A DNA stretch of 64,000 nt from Paenibacillus glycanilyticus NBRC 16618 (lineage in GTDB: Bacteria > Bacillota > Bacilli > Paenibacillales > Paenibacillaceae), in the NCBI RefSeq assembly GCF_004000805.1, contig NZ_BILY01000024.1:1-64000 (forward strand), read 5' to 3'. Of this stretch, positions 42,819 to 51,698 are shown in pieces (position 1 is the first letter of the stretch; each line of letters begins with the position of its first letter). The translations under genes were made by a program, and so were the position numbers. The notes beneath the pieces were generated by a model, which saw only the letters and a program-made list of their open reading frames with translations, was not told the DNA's origin and searched no databases.

Positions 42819-44036
42819 CTAGCGCGAGCGCGCCCGCCGTACGAGCAGCACATAGCTGAGCACGGCCGCGGTCTCCGCCGCAGCGATAACCATCCCCATC
42901 GGCAGAGCGGCTTCGCTGCCGCCAAGCCCCACAAGCGGCGCCATGAAGGCGCCAAAAACAAAGGACAGCAAGCCAAGCAGCGCCGATGCGCTGCCTGCCG
43001 CCTGCTGCTGGTTCTGCATCGCAAGCGAGAAGCTTGCCGTCTGCACAATCCCGACGCTGGCGACGACGAAGAATAAAGGCACCAGCACGGCGAACAGCCC
43101 CCAGCCGGCTATAATCGACATCAGCAGCGCCAGCCCGCCCGCAAAGGCGAGGCTAAGCCCGGCAACAAGCAGCTTTGGTGCGCTCACCTTGCCGGCAAGC
43201 CGCCCGGCGATCTGGCTGGCCGCGATAATACCAAGCCCGTTAATGGCAAAGCATAGGCTGTAACCCTGCGGCGAGACGCCAAACAGGTTCTGGATCACAA
43301 ACGGCGACCCCGAGATGTAGGCGAACATCGCCGCTACCACAAAGCCCTGCGTCAGCGCGTAGCCCATAAAGACGCGGTCCGTCAGCAATCCGCGGAATTT
43401 CGCCATCATATTGCGGACTCCGCCCTGCGAGCGGTTCCTCTCCTGTAGAGATTCCTTCATCCCGAACCATACCGCCGCAAACATCACCGCGCCAATCACG
43501 GTCAGAACAATAAACACGCCGCGCCATTCCGTCCATTTCAGAATTTGTCCTCCGGCAATCGGAGCCGCGATTGGGGCTACGCCGTTCACCAGCATCAGCA
43601 TCGAGAAGAACCTTGTCATTCCCGCTCCCTCGAACAAATCCCGGACAACCGCACGCGAAATAACGATTCCCGCCGCGCCGCCAAAGCCCTGCACGAAACG
43701 CAGCAGGACAAAGGTCTCAATGGACGGCGCCGCCACGCATAGAATCGAAGCCGCAATATAAACAATGAGTCCAATTAATAAAGGCTTGCGCCGGCCTCTG
43801 ACATCGCTGATCGGGCCAATAAACAGCTGTCCCAGCGATATGCCCAGCAGGCAGGCCGTTAAGCTAAGCTGGGACATCGACGTCCCCGCGCCGAAATCAT
43901 CCGCAAGCTCCGGCAAAGCCGGTAAATACATATCGATCGATAGAGGAGCAAACGCAGACAACGAGCCAAGCAGCAACGCCATCCCTAACACCGCTCTCGG
44001 TGCCTGCGCCTGCGCCGAATCCTTATCTTTTCCCAT
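42819..44036 (-). CDS. Bcr/CflA-family multidrug MFS transporter
   Basis: 405 aa, twelve membrane helices. Opening SAFAPLSIDMYLPALPELADDF and the motif-A loop GPISDVRGRRKPLLIGL after TM2 are typical of Bcr/CflA drug/H+ antiporters. The antiporter motif C-like region is GFGGAAGIVISRAVVRDLF. Probably proton-driven export of a drug or small metabolite; substrates such as bicyclomycin, chloramphenicol or cysteine are known for relatives. It is monocistronic; the upstream gene is separated by a terminator. Confidence 0.92.
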   Translation of the reverse strand: MGKDKDSAQAQAPRAVLGMALLLGSLSAFAPLSIDMYLPALPELADDFGAGTSMSQLSLTACLLGISLGQLFIGPISDVRGRRKPLLIGLIVYIAASILCVAAPSIETFVLLRFVQGFGGAAGIVISRAVVRDLFEGAGMTRFFSMLMLVNGVAPIAAPIAGGQILKWTEWRGVFIVLTVIGAVMFAAVWFGMKESLQERNRSQGGVRNMMAKFRGLLTDRVFMGYALTQGFVVAAMFAYISGSPFVIQNLFGVSPQGYSLCFAINGLGIIAASQIAGRLAGKVSAPKLLVAGLSLAFAGGLALLMSIIAGWGLFAVLVPLFFVVASVGIVQTASFSLAMQNQQQAAGSASALLGLLSFVFGAFMAPLVGLGGSEAALPMGMVIAAAETAAVLSYVLLVRRARSR

Positions 44037-44104
44037 TTATACAACCACTCCAGAACCGTTTTATCGCAACCATTCTAATGACGATTCCGGGCCCTGTCAA
44101 GGAA

Positions 44105-44137
44105 ACAAAAAAAGAGGATGCCCCTATAGGCATCCTC
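44105..44137 (-). terminator. Terminator after the YdjO-like gene
   Basis: On the minus strand AGGATGCC pairs with GGCATCCT around a 6-nt loop and runs into seven T, 14 nt after the stop. Confidence 0.88.
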
Positions 44138-44150
44138 CCGAGCGATCCAG

Positions 44151-44381
44151 CTATTCGGCCGTATTGACGACAGCGCTCAGCTTCACAGAATCATTCAGAT
44201 TCACGATCAGAGGAAGCATCCTCTCCCCGCTGATCATTGGGGATTGGCACAACACGCAGGTCGGCGTTTGGTCAAAAGAGAAGTTGGCCCGCATCCAGCC
44301 ATTGCAGTCCTCGCTTGCGCATGACCAAATTTTCGTGATGACCTCCGGAATATCTTCCTGAATTTTTTTTCTGTTATACAT
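44151..44381 (-). CDS. YdjO-like cold-inducible zinc-ribbon protein
   Basis: 76 aa with two cysteine pairs: WSCASEDCNGWMRANF and TPTCVLCQSPM, followed by a short C-terminal tail. This is the pattern of the B. subtilis YdjO family, small proteins noted as cold-inducible and of unknown function; the Cys arrangement suggests zinc binding. The ATG at 44381 is chosen, 11 nt after AAGGAGG; a GTG at 44405 would add eight residues overlapping the RBS itself. Confidence 0.8.
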   Translation of the reverse strand: MYNRKKIQEDIPEVITKIWSCASEDCNGWMRANFSFDQTPTCVLCQSPMISGERMLPLIVNLNDSVKLSAVVNTAE

Positions 44382-44502
44382 AGGTATGTATGCCTCCTTC
44401 TGCACATTAATCTGGTACGGACTCCATAAACCCCGTCACTTTAGAGTGCCTATAACCGCCAATTTCATACATACAATTTCTAAGCGGAAGAGCAGGCGCA
44501 AA

Positions 44503-44550
44503 AAAAGCTCTCCCGCCTCCGTCAGGAAGCGAAAGAGCTTGAACTATGTA
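44503..44550 (-). terminator. Terminator after the 44583 gene
   Basis: On the minus strand AAGCTCTTTC pairs with GGGAGAGCTT, the loop contains a further short stem, and seven T follow. Confidence 0.75.
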
Positions 44551-44582
44551 AGATTAAACGTCGTTTATCCCTGGTACTTCAT

Positions 44583-44918
44583 TTATAGCTTATAGCCGAA
44601 TTCATTCGGAATATATTCAATGCAGGATACCGCAATAAACGTCAGCTTCTCCCCGGCTGCATCGTAATTGACCGTATCCGCCGCAACCGAATACCAGATC
44701 TTCAGCGTCGGGCGACCGTCGTCGTATGTCCGGAAAATAAACACGTTCAGCTCCTGCTTCCACTTCAGAATCTCTTCTATTCCGGCATGCTTTGGCGTAT
44801 GCACGTTGAATTGCCACTGCCCCGCTTCATGCGTCACCTCGTAAGCCACCGATTGCTTGGATGAATCCACAAAAGTCCTGCCGCCTACGGCGTGTTTGAT
44901 AAGTAACTGTTCTTTCAT
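44583..44918 (-). CDS. Conserved hypothetical protein, 111 aa
   Basis: I do not recognise a named family. The protein is soluble, with alternating beta-like segments (SVAYEVTHEAGQWQFNVHT, VFIFRTYDDG, LKIWYSVAAD, LTFIAVSCIEYI) and no signal peptide or membrane helix. It has three Trp residues and a single Cys near the C-terminus. Start supported by GGAGGGTT 4-8 nt upstream and by an ATG. It has its own terminator downstream. Codon use fits a real gene. No functional inference from neighbours (YdjO-like and pirin) is justified. Confidence 0.75.
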   Translation of the reverse strand: MKEQLLIKHAVGGRTFVDSSKQSVAYEVTHEAGQWQFNVHTPKHAGIEEILKWKQELNVFIFRTYDDGRPTLKIWYSVAADTVNYDAAGEKLTFIAVSCIEYIPNEFGYKL

Positions 44919-44976
44919 GGTTGAACCCTCCTAAAAAGCATATAGCTCTCTTTCAGCCGCATTTCGCAAGCATGCC

Positions 44977-45675
44977 TTACGGCAGATCAATCAGCATTAC
45001 AAAGGCGGATTCTTCGGCGGACAGCACGAAATCGGGCTCGAATTCCGCGCGGATCGAATCTTTGGGTCCCATCGCAATGCCATTCACGTTCAGATTTCCT
45101 TCCAGCACCATAACAAAGGCGCGGCGTCCGGTTTTCTGATTAAAAAAGATCCTTCTGCCCGGCTGCAGCCGGCCCAAATAGATCGTCATATCCTGATTGA
45201 TGCTTGCCGTATCTCCCGCGCCATCCGGCGTCACAACCGGCAGCAGCGCATTCTGCAGCTTCGCTTCATCGTAGCTGGCCATTTCGTAGGAGGGAGCGAG
45301 CCCCCGTTCTTTCGGCATAAACCACAATTGCAGGAAGGTGCCTTCCTCTGTATCTGAATCGTTGTATTCCGCGTGAATAATTCCCGTTCCCGCCGACATG
45401 CGCTGAACTTCGCCAGCCGATGTTACTTCGATATTGCCAAGGTTATCTTCATGCTTCAGTCTTCCCGTCAGCGGAATCGTCACGATCTCCATTTCGCTGT
45501 GCGGATGAGCGCCAAAGCCGCGCCCCGGTGCGATCGTATCATCGTTTAATACCCGCATGACGCCAAAGCTCGAGTTATCGGGATCGAAGTACTCCCCAAA
45601 CGAGAAGCTCATCGCGCTGCGGAGCCATCCCAAATCGACAGAATGGCGGGCACTTGCCGGAAAATGTTTCATCAT
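44977..45675 (-). CDS. Pirin family protein
   Basis: 232 aa bicupin. The N-terminal cupin carries the metal-binding set of pirins: FGAHPHSEMEIVTIPL and the later GTGIIHAEYND. Many bacterial pirins have quercetinase-like activity or act as redox-responsive regulators. The YhhW-type length (about 232 aa) agrees. The ATG at 45675 is chosen, with AAGGAGG 10 nt upstream; upstream in-frame sequence of 50 residues is not pirin-like. Monocistronic. Confidence 0.92.
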   Translation of the reverse strand: MMKHFPASARHSVDLGWLRSAMSFSFGEYFDPDNSSFGVMRVLNDDTIAPGRGFGAHPHSEMEIVTIPLTGRLKHEDNLGNIEVTSAGEVQRMSAGTGIIHAEYNDSDTEEGTFLQLWFMPKERGLAPSYEMASYDEAKLQNALLPVVTPDGAGDTASINQDMTIYLGRLQPGRRIFFNQKTGRRAFVMVLEGNLNVNGIAMGPKDSIRAEFEPDFVLSAEESAFVMLIDLP

Positions 45676-45866
45676 CGAAAAAACGCCTCCTTTTTCAATC
45701 AATATTCCGAGCCATATCCTCCTTTTATTGTAACCTCGGGCAGACAGGTATACCAAAAAAATATACCGGACAGGCTCGTACAAACACCTTATGTAATCGT
45801 AATGGTAAGTGAAAATATAGGGCAATCTAACGACAGGAGCTGAAAAATAGGGAGTGTGAACGGGCG

Positions 45867-46043
45867 ATGGACAATAAGGATGATCTCGTTACGGAGAGAG
45901 ATATCGATCCGAAATTCGGCTTATTTACAGAGGAGATGCCGCAAATCGTCTTGCCGGATGCAACAAGTAAACTGATCGATAGGTATCCGAAAAAGGGCGC
46001 AGCAGCGCCGCCTCCCAGCGGACCGGCTGACGGCTCGCGGTAA
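45867..46043 (+). CDS. Small hypothetical protein, 58 aa
   Basis: An ATG ORF starting MDNKDDLVTERDIDPKFGLF, with an acidic N-terminal half, then PQIVLPDATSKLIDRYPKK and a Pro/Gly/Ala-rich tail. It has no membrane segment and no Cys. GGGAG lies 12 nt upstream, a loose spacing. It is followed by a terminator that could serve it. The composition looks protein-like, but I know no family, so it may be a lineage-specific gene or a chance ORF. Confidence 0.5.
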   Translation: MDNKDDLVTERDIDPKFGLFTEEMPQIVLPDATSKLIDRYPKKGAAAPPPSGPADGSR

Positions 46044-46125
46044 GGAGCTATAACAAGTATAGCATTTACGGAGTGAGGTATACAGCCCCTTACGGCGAAA
46101 TATCGCCAAATACGGGAAAATAAAA

Positions 46126-46163
46126 GGACGCATCGACCTGTGCAAACAGGCAATGCGTCCTTC
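46126..46163. terminator. Terminator after yidC
   Basis: AAGGACGCAT and ATGCGTCCTT flank an inner CCTGT/ACAGG stem; the plus strand continues with a T-rich tract and the minus strand with TTTTATTTT. It is placed between the small 58-aa gene and yidC. Confidence 0.85.
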
Positions 46164-46185
46164 TTCTTTTAACCCGCACGGGATA

Positions 46186-47004
46186 TTATTTTGCCGAAAC
46201 CGCCGGCGAATCGTTAACCCCCGCTGCAGGCAGCGTCGGATATAGCTTCTTCGATACAAGCGTCTGAATGATCATAAACGTTCCCCCGACAACCCAATAC
46301 AGCGGAACCGCAGCCGGAGCGCTGAAGGAGAAGATCCCCATCATCACCGGCGAGAGCAAGCCTAGCATCGCCATTTGCTTCTGCTGGGCAGAGTCCACGC
46401 CAATCTGCGACACGCGGAACTGCACGTAATAAATCGCTGCAGCCAGGAACGGCAGAATGTGATCCGGCGTGCCGAGCTGGAACCACAGGAACGAATGCTG
46501 GGCTAGCTCCGGCGTCATCTTAATCGCGTAATAGAGGCCGGTCAGGATCGGCATCTGAATCAGCATAGGCAGACAGCCTATCGCCATCGGATTAAACTGG
46601 TGCTTGCTGTAGAGCTCCATCGTTTCTTTTTGAAGCTTGGCCTGGTTCTCAGGCGTCTTCTCTTTGTACTTCTCTTTCAGCTTGTTCAGCTCCGGCTGAA
46701 TAACGCTCATCTTCTGCTTCATGCCTTGCTGGCCTTTATACTGCCGCAGCATCAGAGGCAGAAGGACGATCCGCACGAGCAGCGTCATGACGATAACGGC
46801 CATGCCGTAGCTGTCGCCAAAGAAGGAAGCAATGTGCTGAATCAGATACGAGAACGGAAACACGACATAGTGGTTAAAAAAGCCCGGCGTATCGGAATCA
46901 ATCGTTCCTTTGGCGCCGCAGCCGCTGACGATCACAAGGATCGCGATCGCTGCGAGAATTCTGTATTTTTTAGTAAAAGCGGTGAATGCATTGTTTTTGC
47001 TCAT
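46186..47004 (-). CDS. yidC: Membrane protein insertase YidC/OxaA (SpoIIIJ/YqjG type)
   Basis: 272 aa lipoprotein-type insertase of Gram-positive bacteria. The signal peptide ends in the lipobox VSGC with Cys at about residue 29. The five-helix core has the hydrophilic-groove Arg in TLLVRIVLLPLMLRQYKG, the cytoplasmic hairpin MKQKMSVIQPELNKLKEKYKEK, and NPMAIGCLPMLIQMPILTGLY. It inserts and folds membrane proteins with or beside SecYEG. AGGAGG lies 6 nt before the ATG at 47004. A small membrane-protein gene overlaps its start. It is not next to rnpA or jag, so it is probably a second paralogue (YqjG-like) and not the one near the origin. Confidence 0.93.
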   Translation of the reverse strand: MSKNNAFTAFTKKYRILAAIAILVIVSGCGAKGTIDSDTPGFFNHYVVFPFSYLIQHIASFFGDSYGMAVIVMTLLVRIVLLPLMLRQYKGQQGMKQKMSVIQPELNKLKEKYKEKTPENQAKLQKETMELYSKHQFNPMAIGCLPMLIQMPILTGLYYAIKMTPELAQHSFLWFQLGTPDHILPFLAAAIYYVQFRVSQIGVDSAQQKQMAMLGLLSPVMMGIFSFSAPAAVPLYWVVGGTFMIIQTLVSKKLYPTLPAAGVNDSPAVSAK

Positions 47005-47299
47005 AATAGCCTCCTCGTTTGTGTGCGTGCTCGGTAATCTCCACAAACGAAGCGCGACAATCCGCAGATTCACCATCCGGTGCTTCTTTACGCTTAATCC
47101 TTCGGGCCAGCCAATGCTGGATCCTCTCCAGCCTGCTGATGACCACGACAATCGGAACAATCGGCTCCCATACAACCCGCTTCTGCAAGGTATTAAACTC
47201 CGCGTCAACGCTCTGATGGGCGAAATACGCCAGATAAGCCATCGAACATAAAATACTGATCGAGAAAAAATACGGGATTAAATCCTGCAGCTCTAACAA
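46970..47299 (-). CDS. Small membrane protein overlapping the yidC start
   Basis: 109 aa. One N-terminal membrane helix (LIPYFFSISILCSMAYLAYF) and a second hydrophobic stretch (EPIVPIVVVISRL) are followed by a strongly basic, then polar tail. A TTG start at 47299 is preferred because AAGGAGGT lies 7-8 nt upstream; a GTG three codons earlier sits on the RBS. Its last 35 nt overlap yidC out of frame, so translation of the two genes is probably coupled. No family recognised; possibly a helper of YidC or simply a cotranscribed gene. Confidence 0.6.
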   Translation of the reverse strand: MLELQDLIPYFFSISILCSMAYLAYFAHQSVDAEFNTLQKRVVWEPIVPIVVVISRLERIQHWLARRIKRKEAPDGESADCRASFVEITEHAHKRGGYYEQKQCIHRFY

Positions 47300-47560
47300 T
47301 GCATTCACCTCCTTATCGTAATTAGCATTGTAAGCATTGCTGCTTGCTTTCCTCTAATACGGCTGCAGCCGGCATACGTTTCTTCTCCCGGTCCAAAGTC
47401 CAGTGCAAATCCCATCTCGGGACGGTTAAGGCGAATGTCCGCCGGCGCTACAATGAACTATGACTATATTATCACATCGCGGACAGGATAGCTTCCTTGG
47501 CTTCTTGGAATCCGATGCACTATTTTCCGCGGCAAAGTCCGGGACGGAGGAATCGATTGT

Positions 47561-49654
47561 ATGTATTTTGCAGCTATTAGCGTGGCAAGGGGCTTCCTGC
47601 TTCTTACCCTGCTGCTCGCCTGGATTGCCGGCAACAAGGCGTCCGCCCTGCTATTCAGCGGTTCAGAGGCGAATTTAAACCGAAAAGCGCGTAAATTAAT
47701 ACCCTGGGCCGTCTTCTTGTCCATTTCCTCAGCGGGCGTTCTTGCAGGCATCATCTGGCTTATGGCGGTTACGGATTCCGTCTTCTGGCGGGACCGCCTG
47801 CTCATCCCGCCCGTCCTGATTGTTCCGATGCTGATGATATGGCTTGGCGCGTTCCCCCGCCTTCGCCGCATCCGGCAAGCGACGATGCGCAGGACGGAAG
47901 CGCCGCTTGACGTCAGACTGCTGAGCCGGGCTTCGCAGCCCGCGCTTGTTGCGCCTTACCAATTCGTAGCGCTTGGCTCCCTGACCGGCCTGTATTGGAC
48001 GTTCACGACCACGATTCCGTTCGACGTCATGAACGGAACCATCCCGCTGGTACTGCTTCTTATCGCCGGAATGGTTCTCTGGCTGACGCATCTTAACCGT
48101 AGCTCAAGAGTAAGCTTGACCGGAACAAAGCCGGTTAACCGTCCCCTGATGCGGTTCCTGCGACGGATGGCCGTATTCGCGGTTGTCCTGGCAATAGGAA
48201 GCATCCCGTTTTACGGCGGGTTAGAAGCCAGCAAGCTGCCCGAGAAGATCTCCATGACGGATGGTCCGATGGATAACGGAACGGGTACGGCACTTGCCCA
48301 TGACCATCACAGCGGTGCCGTTACGGCATCGGCAGAACCGGTGAAGGAGATCTCCGTCGATAGTCTGACAGGCCCCGCGGAAGGAAAAGCCGATGTTTCG
48401 TTTACGCTAACCGCCGAGAAGAAGACCATTACGCTGGCTTCCGGACGAACGGTAGAAGCCTGGACCTATAACGGTCAGACGCCCGGACCGGAACTGCGCT
48501 TCAAGAAAGGGCAGCTGGTCGAGGTTAAGCTGATTAACAAAGATATCGAGGAAGGCGTAACGCTGCACTGGCATGGCCTTGACGTTCCTAATGCGGAGGA
48601 CGGCGTGGCCGGAGCAACGCAAAATGCCGTCATGCCCGGCGATACCTATACGTACCGGTTCGTAGCCAATCAGGTCGGCACCTTCTGGTACCATTCCCAT
48701 CAGGATTCGCAGGAAGCCGTGGAAAAAGGGCTGTTTGGCCCGCTGGTGGTCGAGCCGGAGGAAGGAATGCCTCCAAATACAAAAGACATCACGGTGATGA
48801 CCCATATCTGGGATAACCGGGGCGTTGCCATCGGGGATAACGAAGGCATCCAGCATACAAAGATCGCGCCGGGAACTCCGGTACGTCTACGCCTCATCAA
48901 TACGGATGACTGGGTCCGACAGTCTTATACGCTGCTAGGTGCCTCCTTCAAAGTGGCGGCCATTGACGGGACGGAGCTTCATGAACCGCAGGATCTGAAA
49001 AATGTTAGACTTGATCTGATTACGGGGGGCCGATACGACGTGACCTTCACCATGCCGGACACGCCGGTAACCTTAAACGTGGGGCCGGGCGGCAAGCTGG
49101 GCATCGTGATGAGTCCGGACGGCCAAGGCGATTTGCCTAAGCATGAGGCTAACCTGCAGATTTTTGACCCGACCCATTACGGGACGCCCGCTGCAACGCC
49201 TTTTGACGCAAACAGCCATTTCGACCGGGAATTTACGATGGTGCTGGATAACCAGCTTGGGTTCTTTGACGGCAAGCTTGCGCTCAACTATACGATTAAC
49301 GGCAAAGTGTTCCCGGATACGCCGATGTTTATGGTCCGCGAAGGCGAGCTTGTGAAAACAACGATTATAAACCGCGGCGCCGTTGAGCATCCGATGCATC
49401 TTCACGGGCATCATATGCTGGTCCTGTCGCGGAACGGCGAAGCCGCAGACGGCAGCCCCTGGTGGACCGATACGCTTGATGTAGCTCCCGGAGAAGTCTA
49501 CGAAGTCGCTTTTTCAGCCGATAATCCGGGACTGTGGATGGACCACTGCCACAACCTCGCCCATGCGGCGGCAGGCATGACGATGCATTTGATGTACGAA
49601 GGCATTACATCTCCGTATACGGTAGGTACGGCTACGCATAATCATCCCGAATAA
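47561..49654 (+). CDS. Multicopper oxidase with N-terminal membrane domain
   Basis: 697 aa. Residues about 1-225 form a membrane domain with five or six helices, ending in a His-containing segment (LAHDHHSG) outside. Then come cupredoxin domains with all copper motifs: LHWHGLDVPN, FWYHSHQDS, HPMHLHGHHM and MDHCHNLAHAAAGM, covering type 1, 2 and 3 sites. The soluble part resembles laccase-like or CueO-like oxidases. The membrane fusion keeps the oxidase at the cell surface, where it may oxidise metals or phenolics. GGAGG is 10 nt before the ATG. Monocistronic, followed by a shared terminator. Confidence 0.88.
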   Translation: MYFAAISVARGFLLLTLLLAWIAGNKASALLFSGSEANLNRKARKLIPWAVFLSISSAGVLAGIIWLMAVTDSVFWRDRLLIPPVLIVPMLMIWLGAFPRLRRIRQATMRRTEAPLDVRLLSRASQPALVAPYQFVALGSLTGLYWTFTTTIPFDVMNGTIPLVLLLIAGMVLWLTHLNRSSRVSLTGTKPVNRPLMRFLRRMAVFAVVLAIGSIPFYGGLEASKLPEKISMTDGPMDNGTGTALAHDHHSGAVTASAEPVKEISVDSLTGPAEGKADVSFTLTAEKKTITLASGRTVEAWTYNGQTPGPELRFKKGQLVEVKLINKDIEEGVTLHWHGLDVPNAEDGVAGATQNAVMPGDTYTYRFVANQVGTFWYHSHQDSQEAVEKGLFGPLVVEPEEGMPPNTKDITVMTHIWDNRGVAIGDNEGIQHTKIAPGTPVRLRLINTDDWVRQSYTLLGASFKVAAIDGTELHEPQDLKNVRLDLITGGRYDVTFTMPDTPVTLNVGPGGKLGIVMSPDGQGDLPKHEANLQIFDPTHYGTPAATPFDANSHFDREFTMVLDNQLGFFDGKLALNYTINGKVFPDTPMFMVREGELVKTTIINRGAVEHPMHLHGHHMLVLSRNGEAADGSPWWTDTLDVAPGEVYEVAFSADNPGLWMDHCHNLAHAAAGMTMHLMYEGITSPYTVGTATHNHPE

Positions 49655-49765
49655 TAACGAATGAGAAAACCTCTATCGAGGCCTCTCCAAGATGAGCGAC
49701 CGTGTTTATAGGTAGGTTTTATCGCCAAATAGAATTTAACTCATAAATTCTATTGTGGTAAGAAA

Positions 49766-49804
49766 GACGCGAGGCTGCTCCTGTGCAGGAACAGCCTCGC
49801 GTCC
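49766..49804. terminator. Bidirectional terminator
   Basis: GACGCGAGGCTG pairs with CAGCCTCGCGTC around a 14-nt loop between the convergent multicopper oxidase and LysR genes. Confidence 0.85.
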
Positions 49805-49812
49805 TTTATTTA

Positions 49813-50697
49813 TTATTTATGATCTTCCCCTTCGCGGAGCAGAGCGATAAACGCTTGAAGCGGCTGCGACATCCATTTGCGGGGATGAATCAAATACTGC
49901 AGGTCAAAACGGATTTCCGGATGGATGAACGGGAGAGCCGCTAATCGGCCCTGCTTCATATCTTCCGCAACAACCATGCGAGGCAGCAGCGCGAGGCCCA
50001 GCCCGTTCACGACGCATTGCTTCACCGCCTCCGGATTGCCGAGCTCGAACAAGGCGTTAAAGGCGATCCCGCCCTCCCGCAGCACCTTCTCGAACATCCC
50101 CCGGTACACGCAGCTTTCCTCCGACATGATAAGCTCCATGCCGCTTAAATCTTGCAGCTCAATCCTGGAGCGATTGGCAAGCGGATGACCTGCCGGCGCA
50201 GCTAGTACCAGCGGTTCTTCGCGCAGCGGCCGGCATTCCAGCGACGCAGCGGCCGGCTTGGCATCAAGCAGCAGACCGATATCGTATTCACCGTCCTTCA
50301 CCTTGCTGATAATGTGCGATTCGCGGTCCGGCTGAAGCTGGATGGTCAGCTCGGGAAACAGCTGTCGCAGCTTCTGCAGGTATGGAGGCAGGAAATAAGC
50401 CGCCAGCGAATCGATAGCGCCGATCACAAGCGTACCTCCCGCATAACCCGCGACCGTTTCCTTGGATTGCTCGTACAGCTCCAGCATTTGAACGGCCAAT
50501 GCATACAGCTTCTCGCCGGGCGGCGTCAGGCGCATTTGTCTGCCGAACCGTTCCAGCAGCGGCGCTCCGTATTCCTTCTCCAGCTTCTGAATCTGAATGG
50601 TTACGCTGGACTGCGCATAACCAAGCTCTTCCGCGGCACGCGTAATACTCCGCCTTCTCGCTACCTCGCAAAAGGTCTGCAAATAAACCAGCTCCAT
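49813..50697 (-). CDS. LysR-family transcriptional regulator
   Basis: 294 aa. An N-terminal HTH covers residues 1-60 (FCEVARRRSITRAAEELGYAQSSVTIQIQKLE). The effector-binding domain covers about 90-290 (LVIGAIDSLAAYFLPPYLQ). It is divergent from a dapA-type gene across a 131-nt intergenic region with a direct repeat of TCAGTCATG, so that gene is the likely target. The effector cannot be told from sequence. Confidence 0.92.
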   Translation of the reverse strand: MELVYLQTFCEVARRRSITRAAEELGYAQSSVTIQIQKLEKEYGAPLLERFGRQMRLTPPGEKLYALAVQMLELYEQSKETVAGYAGGTLVIGAIDSLAAYFLPPYLQKLRQLFPELTIQLQPDRESHIISKVKDGEYDIGLLLDAKPAAASLECRPLREEPLVLAAPAGHPLANRSRIELQDLSGMELIMSEESCVYRGMFEKVLREGGIAFNALFELGNPEAVKQCVVNGLGLALLPRMVVAEDMKQGRLAALPFIHPEIRFDLQYLIHPRKWMSQPLQAFIALLREGEDHK

Positions 50698-50739
50698 GCT
50701 CCCACCTCGGCTTTTATCTAATTATTAAAATTATTGATG

Positions 50740-50782
50740 TCAGTCATGAATTATTATAGATAACTGTAATACTTCAGTCATG
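50740..50782. promoter_or_regulatory. Direct repeat between lysR and dapA
   Basis: TCAGTCATG occurs at 50740-50748 and 50774-50782, 34 nt apart, in the divergent intergenic region. Possible LysR binding site pair or promoter-overlapping operator. Confidence 0.4.
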
Positions 50783-50828
50783 CTACAGTAAAGACAGAAT
50801 TCATAAATCCAATCGGGAGGCGCTGGAA

Positions 50829-51695
50829 ATGCTAACGGAAATGAAAGGAATTTACGTACCGGTGGTAACACCTATGGGGGCTGGCGGTGAAGTGGATATC
50901 CGCTCATTCGAATCCTATGTGAAGCAGCTAGTTGAGGATGGCGTGAACGGGATCGTGGTAAACGGAACAACGGGGGAATCCCCGACGGTCACGCTGGAGG
51001 AAATGGCGGCTCTTACGGCAGCCGCACGCTTGGTCTGCGGGCCTATGAACCGTACGGTCATTGTTGGGACGGGAACGAACGATACGGCTTCCACCGTGAG
51101 GAAAACCGCAATTGCAGGAGAGCTTGGCGCGGATGCCGCCCTTGTTGTTGTGCCCTATTACAGCCGTCCTTCCCAGGAGGGCATCATTGAGCACTACAGA
51201 CAAGCAGCAAGCACGGGCCTGCCGATCGTGGCTTATGAGATTCCTTCGCGCACGGGAATACGCCTTGCTCCGGATACGGTACGCGCCATTCTGGACCTGG
51301 ACGGCGTCATCGGGATCAAAGACAGCTCCGGCGGAATCGAACTGATGATCGAGCTAGCAAGCAGCGGGGATCACAAATCGGTCTTATGCGGGGAAGATCT
51401 TTACTTCCATGCTATGCTCTGCTGCGGCGCAGCCGGCGGCATGCTGGCATCCGCTAGCGTTCGGACAACGGCTTTCGTAGAGGTGTATGAGCAGTTCATG
51501 CTGGGCCAGCTTGAAGCAAGCAGGCAGTCCTTCGGCGCTCTGCTTCCCTTGATCCGTCTGCTGTTCCGGGAGCCAAATCCCGCTCCGTTAAAATATCTTC
51601 TTGCCCGGCAGGGCAGCATAGCCTCTGAGCATATCCGCTTGCCGCTTACTCCAGTGTCGGAGGAGCTGCGGCAGCAGCTGAATGCCTGGCTGTAG
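50829..51695 (+). CDS. 4-hydroxy-tetrahydrodipicolinate synthase / DapA-family aldolase
   Basis: 288 aa TIM-barrel class I aldolase. Schiff-base Lys is K164 in VIGIKDSSGG; Thr47-Thr48 in NGTTGESPT and Tyr136 in VAYEIPSRTGIR complete the proton relay; YYSRPSQEGIIEHYR is present. Length and motifs are normal for DapA, making the lysine/diaminopimelate precursor from pyruvate and aspartate semialdehyde. The divergent LysR partner and lack of other lysine genes raise the chance of a catabolic paralogue (for example an N-acetylneuraminate lyase-like or related aldolase). GGGAGG precedes the ATG. Confidence 0.87.
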   Translation: MLTEMKGIYVPVVTPMGAGGEVDIRSFESYVKQLVEDGVNGIVVNGTTGESPTVTLEEMAALTAAARLVCGPMNRTVIVGTGTNDTASTVRKTAIAGELGADAALVVVPYYSRPSQEGIIEHYRQAASTGLPIVAYEIPSRTGIRLAPDTVRAILDLDGVIGIKDSSGGIELMIELASSGDHKSVLCGEDLYFHAMLCCGAAGGMLASASVRTTAFVEVYEQFMLGQLEASRQSFGALLPLIRLLFREPNPAPLKYLLARQGSIASEHIRLPLTPVSEELRQQLNAWL

Positions 51696-51698
51696 CCT

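Noticed and set aside
42620..43048. 142-codon open frame downstream of the MFS transporter
   Set aside because: It overlaps the end of the transporter in another frame, runs across the palindromic repeats and has no protein features.
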